Shown here: piece after piece, positions 55,819 to 64,000 of the stretch
How positions within the stretch are numbered: position 1 is the stretch's first letter
Layout: the number at the start of each line of letters is the position of its first letter
NCBI GenBank assembly: GCA_037783415.1
Contig: JAZGTN010000003.1
Span: 5,618,501 to 5,682,500, forward strand
Length of the DNA: 64,000 nt
Source: Leptasterias polaris
Lineage: Eukaryota; Echinodermata; Asteroidea; Forcipulatida; Asteriidae
Direction: 5' to 3'
Notes under the pieces: generated by a model
Told to the model about the DNA's origin: nothing
Databases searched by the model: none
The model's input: only the letters and a program-made list of their open reading frames with translations
Program-made: the position numbers and the translations under genes

Positions 55819-57724
55819 GACGTGCACCACATCTTCTCATGCAATTTAAACTCCCTAAATGGCAGACCAGGGGCAGACCAGGGGCAGACAGGGCATGTGT
55901 GAGGCTAGTGAACATTTTTCTTGTTTTTTGTTGTTTTTCCTTTACCCTTTTGTACACCGTAGCAGCCACAAGCGGCTTGTGCCAAAAGCCTATTCAAGAC
56001 TTGACCTACTTTCACTTGCCCGGAAAGGTCAGAGTAAAGGGCATGTCCTGAAGTAACATTTTCCAATGTTTCCTGTGCGAACACACTATTATGTTATTTT
56101 TGATAGAAAATAAAATTTTGATTTTAAATTATTATTTTTGACTCTGGGGGGGAAAATATCAACATCACTAGCCATATCTGGTTAATGGTCATACAAAGAA
56201 ATAAATGATCTATGTGGGTTAAAATCATTAGCATATTCAGGTTTTTGGGTGGGTTTTTTAAAGATTTTTTAAGGGGGTCCCCCCTTCAAATAGGAAAGCA
56301 TTTTGCATAGCATTACTTTATCATATAGACATTTAGAATACTTGATTTAGATTCAAGACATTTAGAATACTTGATTTAGATTCAAATGATTTAACAACAT
56401 TCTTGATAAACGCACAAATGTTTATTGACACATTAAAATAAAACAGTGTAGTGTATATATTTTTTAATTCTTTAGTACCAATTCAATTTAATGGTTGAAG
56501 TGGAGGATAGACACAAGTCAATATGAAACTTACTTTCTGAATGTCTTGGAGGCCATTCTAGAATTATCAATGTTTAGAAATTTCATTTTTTGTTGTTGAA
56601 ATTGTGGGTGGGTGGGACAAAAGAAATAACTGAACATTTAAACTCAGTTTTTAATTTAAGTAGTTGTAGAAAACAATGATTAAAGAGGACACAAATACTC
56701 AGCGACCTTTTCCTTTTAATGGTCAACCTTGGTTTGACCTCTGCCCCTGATGGAGAGATGGTGTGAATTTCCTGGCTTCCAGTTTCAATGACAACGTTGC
56801 ATACTGGAAGCAAGGAAAAGCCATCCTAAACTCCTGAGCTGGGAGAACATTGATCACAAATATTTGTTTCTTTTGAGGCATTACTTTGTTCTTTAGTATA
56901 TAGGGTATATTAATAGTAGTAGTAAATAGTCTAGTGTCAATGTTTTAAAATCAAAATTTTGGATGGGTGGGTGGGTGGGTCAAAACAATTTCTAAAAAAA
57001 AGACATTGATGACGTATTCTCAATGGCCTCTTGACGATGTGTTTACGCTTAATTGTTTTGGATCAAACTCAACAAAACCCAGGGATACGTTAATTGATTA
57101 ACGGTACTTCGTGATGATGATTATTATAGATATTACTTGTATTACAGGAAGACTGAACCGAATGATTTAATTTTATGTACAGTATTATTCATTTTAAAAT
57201 TTCATCAAAAATTTGAAAATAGATATATTGTTTTTTTTTTTTTTTTTAATGGTCTATTGACTCTAAACCAAGATTAACTGGTTATCACCGAAATATTTTG
57301 TAATTCTTTTAATAATTTCAAAGTTAGCTGTTGAACTTATTAACTATTAGACAGATTTATTGTTTTAAGAAGAGAGAATTTAGAGCTTAGAATTTATGAA
57401 CAGATCGTTTGCTAGAGTACATTTTTTTGTAAAATGTCATTACATTTTGTCTGCTTGAATTGATTCAAGACATGTGCAAGATTTCCGTCAGATCCTCAGG
57501 GTTTTCCGGCTCTGGACTACAGGGTTGTTAGTGCAGTTTTTATATGGATTTGATAAATTTTCTTTTGCATATTTTGGAGCTCTGGGTAATTCAAATTAAT
57601 TGATCAAGAGTGGTCTTCAAAAATAATTGTTTGGCAAAAAGAAAGTATAATTTTCTAAGTAAAACATTTATTTTGGGTTTTGATTGATTTTTTTCCCAAA
57701 TTTGTATGATTTTTTTATATTGAT
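55819..57724. other. intergenic, no gene recognised
   Basis: Contains GGGGCAGACCA short repeats near 55868, TGGG repeats near 56964-56980, a 29-bp duplication and poly-T near 57231-57247. A 129-codon ORF from 55662 begins inside a MITE and is not supported. Confidence 0.5.
56327..56384. repeat. 29-bp tandem duplication
   Basis: AGACATTTAGAATACTTGAT plus nine further bases is repeated twice. Confidence 0.9.
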
Positions 57725-58016
57725 TTTGGGTTGAACAAAGAAAATTGACTAGAGCGGGATTTGAACCAACGACCTCCGGTTTAACGTGCCGGCGCTCTAC
57801 CAACTGAGCTATCTAGCCCTATGTTGGCGGTCTCCCTATTTTGTCAATATCTTTGTTCGGGGGTACCAGTCAGAAGCCATTCAACCGCAAACTGCCGTGT
57901 AGCCAGGGACCACACCCAAGTATACGATACAACCTGGGAAGCGGCAGCCAGGGGATCACCTTAAGGGGATGCGACTTTTTATATCAGATATCAAATAATA
58001 AACCACAATTTTTTTT
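57725..58016 (-). repeat. family B dispersed repeat, best-preserved tRNA-like core
   Basis: On the minus strand a 73-base cloverleaf can be drawn at 57749-57821: acceptor GGCTAGA pairs with TCTAGTC, D arm GCTC...GAGC is intact, four anticodon-stem pairs hold a loop ACGTTAA (anticodon GTT, Asn), and the T arm is weak. Conserved flanks extend on both sides. Confidence 0.8.
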
Positions 58017-58084
58017 ATATTAAGTGACCTTTTGATCGTCACAGATATGAAATCGCAATTAACGACGAATTATAGTTACGTTCT

Positions 58085-58190
58085 TTTTCCAAGAACACAA
58101 GTGTCAGAACCAGGGTTCGAACCCACACTCTGATGACTCAGTCGTCATAACTTGAGTCCAAGACAGTTCGGCCAAGACACACTACAAAGA
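58085..58190 (-). repeat. family D SINE head
   Basis: Minus strand GTGTCTTGGCCGAACTGTCT, TGAGTCATCAGAGTGTGGG and GGTTCGAACCCTGG. Confidence 0.7.
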
Positions 58191-58263
58191 TGAGAATTTT
58201 ACGAGTTACGCTAAAGCTACTTTCCTATTACTGTACCTTACACACCATGCAAAGCTTCCAAAC

Positions 58264-58475
58264 TTGCTTTAATGACATTTTACAAATATGTACTTTTGCT
58301 TTATTTGAATAAGGAATTAAATTAATATAGGTAATAAATTACCACATTCCTACAGCAGAGTTTATTATTTTGCTTTAATGACATTTTACAAATATGTACT
58401 TTTGCTTTATTTGAATAAGGAATTAAATTAATATAGGTAATAAATTACCACATTCCTACAGCAGAGTTTATTATT
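58264..58475. repeat. 106-bp tandem duplication
   Basis: The unit beginning TTGCTTTAATGACATTTTAC is present twice, apparently without differences, which implies a recent duplication or an assembly artefact. Confidence 0.92.
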
Positions 58476-58930
58476 TTAGTTCGGTGGCTGGATGTTCTCT
58501 CGGAAATAGATAAAAACTTGTTATATAATTGAAGAATATTTTGTTGAAAATGTGATGTTATTTTGTATTCACTCAAAGCTTTGCATATAAATACCTCAGA
58601 AAAATATGAACAGCTGGGACCATTGTCAAAATTGTCTTGATGTGCAAGTGTAATACCCCTAAGACATTTTTGCCTGGGAGGTTTTAAGGCATTATTTGGA
58701 GATGTGAGGTTCAATCGGGGTAAGAAGTACATATACAACCCCAATCAGGGATATTTTGGATGGTGTTGTTACCTAATGGTGCCCATGTGGACTATTTATA
58801 CCCTCATTGGGATAATAGGATTTCAATCAGGGTATGTTATATCCCAATTAGGATGGTATTTTGTCCCGCACTTATTTGTGACTGCAAGTAGATGCAGGTG
58901 CGTGGGTACTTCAACAATGCCATATTCCAT

Positions 58931-59340
58931 GGCCCAATTTCATACAGCTGCTTAGGCTCAAAAAGGAGCTTAGCACAACAAAATTATGCCCACCAGAATT
59001 AGGTAACCAGCCAAAGTACCATTCCACATGTACCATCTGTGACTGGTATCCTGCTTATTATTGCTAATAGCATCAAACTGTTTAGCAATATTAGCAATGG
59101 CCCATGTCTCTGCTTTACCAAAGAGGCATTAGCGAAAAAATCTGTGCTTAGGGTCTAGCAGAAAGATCCATGTTTAATGTGTACATATATTTTACAGCTA
59201 AGCAATAATTTGTGCTAGTGCTTGTGCATACTTTACATTACTAAGCATTCTTTGCTCATACAGGTAGCTCAGAATTTGGTGCTAAACCCGTAAGTGGTGA
59301 ATTGTTACTGTAAGGGTAGCATTCTGAAACTGGACCCTGT
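58931..59340. mobile_element. family F MITE, long variant
   Basis: Starts GGCCCAATTTCATACAGCTG and ends GCATTCTGAAACTGGACCC. Followed without gap by a second copy. Confidence 0.65.
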
Positions 59341-59522
59341 GGGCCCATTTTCATAGAGAAAATATTGCTTAACAATTGTCTGCTAAGCAGAAATGAGCAG
59401 GACACCAGTCAAAAATTGTACATGTGACATGGTAGTTTGGCTGGTAACCTTATTCTAGTAAGCAAAATGTTGTTGTGCTTAGCTACTTTTTGTGCTTAAG
59501 CAGCTTTACGAAATTGGGCCCT
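59341..59522. mobile_element. family F MITE, complete
   Basis: Starts GGGCCCATTTTCATAGAG and ends AAGCAGCTTTACGAAATTGG GCCC. Interior GACATGGTAGTTTGGCTGGT matches 5276-5467 in inverse. Confidence 0.75.
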
Positions 59523-59616
59523 GGTTGTAAGCAAAATATTTGAAAAGAAGAACCACTTGGGTTGGATTTTTCTATAACGGAAAAAAAAACTAGGATCATT
59601 AAAGTTGATAATTTAA

Positions 59617-59960
59617 TTAATATCAAGTAATTAACCACAAGGAAAACTTACTTGGTAAATTTGTACCCTGAACAAAGATATTGACAAAATAGGGAGACCG
59701 CCAACATAGGGCTAGATTTTTATTTATTTATTTCTTGTTTATCCTGGGTAATCCATTCAGTAAGAAACACTCACTGATCTCCCATGGATCCCAGCTTACA
59801 TAACAACCTACTGTACAAATAAGCACTAACTACCTACAAAATAGATATCTCAGTTGGTGGAGCGCTGGCACCTTTATCTGAAGGTCACGGGTTCAAGTCC
59901 CACTCTAGTCAATTTTTCTTTGTACGACCCCAAATAATTTAAATTAATAAGTAATAAATT
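59617..59960 (+). repeat. family B dispersed repeat interrupted by a 124-bp insertion
   Basis: GATATTGACAAAATAGGGAG and GGGCTAGA are separated from ATCTCAGTTGGTGGAGC by the insertion at 59718-59841. The T-arm part GGTTCAAGTCCCACTCTAG follows. Confidence 0.75.
59718..59841 (-). mobile_element. short LINE or SINE tail inserted into a tRNA-like repeat
   Basis: A 124-bp segment interrupts the dispersed repeat at 59617-59960 exactly between its GGGCTAGA and ATCTCAGTTGG parts. It is flanked by the direct repeat TAGAT (59713-59717 and 59842-59846) and ends, on the minus strand, in ATAAATAAATAAAAA, as expected for a retrotransposed 3' tail. Confidence 0.6.
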
Positions 59961-60714
59961 AGAAAAAAAAATAATAAATTAACTTTTGTATTCTGTTAAT
60001 GAAATCCTTATATCTTCAAATTTATTGGAAAAGTTTACCTCCACCATACATCAAATAATTAAGTGTTATGTATAACTACCGTAGGTGTTGTAAGCAATAT
60101 GTTTTGGGTTGATATACATTTTTGTATTAAGTCAACCTCTGTAAGTTATTTTTGAATAAATTGTAACGTCCTGCCCCTTCCATGCTAGTAAATCACATGG
60201 TACTTAAGCTTAAGATGATTGTCATGCATTTATTGTTATAGACCTTTCTACTGTTGATAAACAAGCCGAGCTGGTTGGCAGGACAGCCGAATGTTAGCAA
60301 AACATTCAATGTGTAAAACAGATGTTTTGACACAAAGTAGCATTTCTGCAAACTTTCAATTAAAAGAAATACATCCCATGGTTGGTTGGTTTACAAACAA
60401 ATTAAACACTATTTATGAATAGTTGTGTAAAGTTGTTACAAATCTGTTTTTGCTTTGCATTAATTTTATGGCTTCTTATAGTTTTCCAACCTTGTTTGGC
60501 AAAAACTCGGGCTGTGACGCTGCAATAGAAAGGTCTATAAAAGGCATTTGTTTTAAAAACTGAACGCTGTAGGTTGGTAGCAATTTATCCCACCCTTTTA
60601 GTCTGAACAAGCCAGGCATAATTGAGAGAAATAAATTGTGAGTGTTCGTGGATAACATTTTAAATAATTGACATAGTTTCTTTCTCACTTCTCTGTACAT
60701 CCATGATGCAGTGA

Positions 60715-60915
60715 ATTGTTGAATAGAAGTTGGACCAGTGGTAAGACATCTGCTCTAGAATGGCAGAGGTCGTGGGTTCGAATCCCACTGAGTAATATGC
60801 CCATGATTTTGGTTTTTTCAACAGGAATTGGGCAAGTACTGAGTATACAGTGCTTAACACACATCAGTGTATGGGTAAAAACCAAATAATATTCTTTATC
60901 CCCAATACAAATTTA
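60715..60915 (+). repeat. family C tRNA-derived SINE
   Basis: Head CCAGTGGTAAGACATCTGCT and GTCGTGGGTTCGAATCCCAC; body GAGTAATATGCCCATG and ACACACATCAGTGTATGGGT; ends near CTTTATCCCCAATAC. Confidence 0.8.
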
Positions 60916-60984
60916 ACATCTATTAAATTTGTGCGGTACCCGCTGGTAAAATATAGAATTTGAACTGCCTCTAGCTAACGGGCA

Positions 60985-61170
60985 ATCTCGGTTATTGTCT
61001 AGTGGTATTGACATCTGCTCTAGAATTGCAAAAGTCGTGGGTTCAAATCCCACCCAATTGATATGCCTGTGTTGGGGTTTTTTCCACAGGAATCTGGAAA
61101 GCACTGAGTATACATGTATACATTGCTTACCACACATCAATGTATGAGTAAAAACCAAATAATACATCTA
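60985..61170 (+). repeat. family C tRNA-derived SINE
   Basis: Head GTCTAGTGGTATTGACATCT and GTCGTGGGTTCAAATCCCAC; body TGATATGCCTGTG and CACACATCAATGTATGAG. Second copy in the same orientation immediately after the one at 60.7 kb. Confidence 0.8.
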
Positions 61171-61179
61171 TTAGAAATT

Positions 61180-63008
61180 GGATAAGTTTGTAGGCCTACT
61201 TCTAGTGATGGACTTTTTTTCTGGAGATATGATTTTATTTTGTCTCTATAATGTAAAACAAATAATACCAAGCACCAATTCCTGTTGGTCTTACACATGT
61301 AGTATCTTGTGTGGGCATAGCCCTGGCAGGGTGTCGGTCTCCGTTACACTTCTAGTGTGAAGTGTAATGGAGACTGACATCCTACCAGAGATAGTGTGGA
61401 TATACAGACACTTTGTAATCTTCAGAATGAAATAACATGATGTACCCTGGCTGTAGTATATCTCTAATAGGGAGCAACTCAAATGTCTGGCATGCTCTAA
61501 TGGCGAATGAACATGCCTGCCTGCAATCCAGTTGACCGGCAGAACATTCTCTGCTGGACCGCAATAATGTGCCGAACTATTGGAACATTCTTGCATTAGT
61601 GAATATGTACGTAAGCATTGTTAATAGGCATTTCAGGTGATTTTTAAATACCTTTCAAACAGCTAAAGAGCATTTCTGTTGAGTATTGAAGTATTGCCTG
61701 TAAGACAATTTTTACAAACAATTTATACTAACATTTTCACCTGACTTTTCAGTTTTCACAAGAAAATGCGCAACAAAAAACAAGAATTTGTTGGCAAAAC
61801 GAAAACAAGAATTCAATTGCAAAACGAGGAATTGTTTATTGAAACAGTCATGAAAAATATGATCAATGTCAATACAATAGAATATTTAATACAGAATGAT
61901 TTTGTATAATTGCCATGATAAAATTTGTTCTAAACATTTGTTTATAAGAGGAAATAGCTAAAACAAGTGCAAAACATTGGAAACTTTAAGGAAGCAATCA
62001 ATCAACAATCATCATGTCAAATTTCCTTTGTGTCTTCACATGACACAAATTGTTCTCAATGTTTGAAAACAAAACCATTTTGTTAAAGAAAAATTATTAT
62101 TCATACAATCATAAAAATATGATTGCATCCACATAGTAAGATGTAAAATAGTTTCTTTTATTATAGCAATATAATTTTTTTCCTCATACTTGGATCATTG
62201 AATAATTATTCCCTCTTGCTGTCTGACCATTCAATACCATTCACTGTGGTTTTGAATGATAGATAAGCTATGCCAGCCTTGCAATAATATGATACCATGA
62301 GGGAATGCATGTACACAGTACACAGTTAGTTCTGTGCACAGTTGTGCCACCATACACAACTTTGGCAGTTGAATGGTTTCAAATGGTTGGTCAACTCACT
62401 TGAAAATGTTGCGAACAGTAGGAGGGTTAAGAATCAAGAAAAACATGACCACATCCATTACATTTTATTCATCAACCATTATTTTTCATGGCAGAGATTT
62501 TTAAAACAATTGCTCTTAAAGTTGTATTGGAGAAAATTGTATAAGACATTAAGAGATATCGGTGTATTCCAGAATTGTTAATTTTTCCCAATGGACTTAA
62601 TAAGAACTTTCTCATGGTATAAACCCCGTGAATACAAAATAGCAAATAATTTAGACACTGAACCAGGGACCTAGTGAGGGCATTTTGTTTGGGATATATA
62701 GGAATCCAATATTATAAAACAATTGGCAAGTTAATTTTGAATGATGATGTCTGGCAAAATTGCCTTATATTTAAATGACTGTAAATCTTTTAAAATGGAT
62801 GCCCCAAAAATCAAACTTCCAGAAATAACATTTTCAAGCTACCAGAAATTTAAACAAATAACAAAATAATTGTTCAATTCATCCTTCAGCAATCGAGGAA
62901 TGATTACAATTCAGTTTACTTATTATTAGCATAAAGAGTATTGCAGCTTTGGCAGTGATTTCTTATTATTATTTCAATGATTGCTTTTTTTAAATATTAT
63001 GCACGTTC
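61180..63008. other. intergenic, no gene recognised
   Basis: Strongly AT-rich; only the hairpin at 61326-61387 stands out. The 79-codon ORF at 62342-62581 matches no family I know. Confidence 0.5.
61326..61387. repeat. perfect-looking hairpin in noncoding DNA
   Basis: GGTGTCGGTCTCCGTTACAC is followed after a few bases by GTGTAATGGAGACTGACATC, its near-perfect inverse. Could be a transposon core or a structured RNA; context gives no support for a gene. Confidence 0.6.
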
Positions 63009-63373
63009 ATTTAAAGGCCCTGTACACTATTGGTAAGATCGAAAAACACAAATATTCACAGATTCACACATAACTTACATGATTTCAAGTAAGTAATGGT
63101 AGAAAGGGTTCCTTAAAATATTTCTGCCTAAAATGCTATCGTTTCTGAGAAATGAGTAAAACAATAGTTTTTATCGCGCGCGATATTAACATTGATGTTT
63201 GAAAAACAGAAAACACATAAGGTCTCTTTTCACTATTTTCTCGTGACCTCGATGACCAATTGAGCTCAAATTTTCACAGGTTTGTTATTTCATGTATGTG
63301 GTTGATTACACAAAACATGAACAGTGTCTGTGATTATTTTGTCAGCTCTGCCAATCCTGTATAATACCTTTAA
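63009..63373. mobile_element. family A2 MITE, inverse of 1016-1377
   Basis: The reverse complement matches the copy at 1016-1377 almost throughout, including the GCGCGC palindrome and TTTTGTCAGCTCTGCCAATC segment. Confidence 0.8.
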
Positions 63374-63691
63374 ATGCAGGGTGTACTGTTGGTAATTACT
63401 CCACAAGTTAATGACCATAAAAACTTACTTGGTAAAGAGCACTGGAGAGCTGTTGATATTATGAAACATTGTTAGAAACAAACCCCTTTGAAGTTTTAGA
63501 GAAACAGGGAAATTTTTCACCCACAATTTTGAATCTTTGAAAGTACATTTTCCTTTCATTATTTTCTTGAAACTTTGATGACCAATTGAGCCCAAATTTT
63601 CACAGGCTTGTTATTTTATGCATATGTTGGGATACACCAAGTGAGAATACTGGTCTTAGACAATTACCAAAAGTACACCCTGCCTTTAAGC
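63370..63691. mobile_element. family A MITE adjoining the A2 copy
   Basis: Starts TGCAGGGTGTACTGTTGG and ends CCAAAAGTACACCCTGCCTTTAA, with the family A interior between. Shares its left edge with the neighbouring A2 element. Confidence 0.75.
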
Positions 63692-63696
63692 ACACA

Positions 63697-63884
63697 CAAC
63701 ATGGCCAGTTTCGTGTTAAGCACCAGCAATTTGCTTAGCACAGACAACAAACTTTACTTAGAAGATACAGATTACCAGCTAAAACATAATGTATATTGTG
63801 TCAAATGGGAGTCTGAATGGTACTCTGTTATTTTGTATAATACGCACTTAGCGATATTTTCTGCTAAACTGCTATGTGGAATGT
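63697..63884. mobile_element. family F MITE, decayed
   Basis: TTTGCTTAGCACAGACAACA, ATTACCAGCTAAAACATAAT and ATTTTCTGCTAAACTGC keep the family order; the terminal GGGCCC is lost. Confidence 0.5.
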
Positions 63885-64000
63885 GACGCCACTACTAAGT
63901 CCCTTAATTCTATCCATAGTTTCCAATGGTTTCAGCAATACAATCCAAGAGGTGATTAAACTGAAACGTTCCCTTGTGGGTACGAAAAACATTCAATTTT

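Noticed and set aside
55662..56051. 129-codon ORF
   Set aside because: Starts inside a family A MITE and runs into low-complexity DNA; no recognisable domain.
62342..62581. Possible small gene of 79 codons
   Set aside because: AT-driven open frame with no start context, neighbours or family pattern.

Overview
This is a gene-bearing stretch of animal nuclear DNA. Four spliced genes can be read with consistent exon phases, set in AT-rich introns and spacers full of short transposons. Gene content (a tektin, a mitochondrial carrier, RMND1, RUSF1), the low coding density and the mixture of tRNA-derived SINEs, foldback MITEs and CR1/L2-like LINE tails suit a marine deuterostome, most likely an echinoderm. 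The taxon is inference.

Layout. 1-2.2 kb: repeats and possibly the last exons of RUSF1. 2.2-12.6 kb, minus strand: RUSF1 (DUF647 family), 12 exons recognised; its C-terminal end is not. 12.6-14.3 kb: divergent promoter region with a cluster of GAAGTTTGCG-like motifs. 14.3-23.6 kb, plus strand: RMND1 (DUF155, mitochondrial), nine coding exons and an apparently complete reading frame. 25.8-29.1 kb, minus strand: TEKT1 (tektin-1), five coding exons, complete. 31.5-32.7 kb: a second divergent promoter region carrying two small MITEs. 32.7-51.4 kb, plus strand: SLC25A1 (mitochondrial citrate carrier), six exons, complete, with a 13 kb first intron that holds a long LINE reverse-transcriptase ORF on the minus strand. 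51.5-64 kb: no gene recognised, only repeats and AT-rich DNA.

The genes alternate in strand: RUSF1 and RMND1 head to head, RMND1 and TEKT1 tail to tail, TEKT1 and SLC25A1 head to head. RMND1 and SLC25A1 products work in mitochondria, TEKT1 in cilia and sperm flagella; nothing shows that the four form one pathway.

The most unusual structure is a 96-bp minisatellite at 8.6-9.3 kb. Its unit contains the 3' splice site and first 30 bases of a RUSF1 exon, so the intron carries a ladder of decoy acceptors. Other notable items are a 1.27-kb foldback element with 9-bp target duplications nested inside an older MITE, a dispersed repeat carrying a tRNA-Asn-like cloverleaf, a SINE whose D-arm region is amplified 13 times, and a 22-copy 37-bp minisatellite next to an RMND1 splice acceptor. 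All assignments come from reading the sequence and remembered family patterns; no database search was run.
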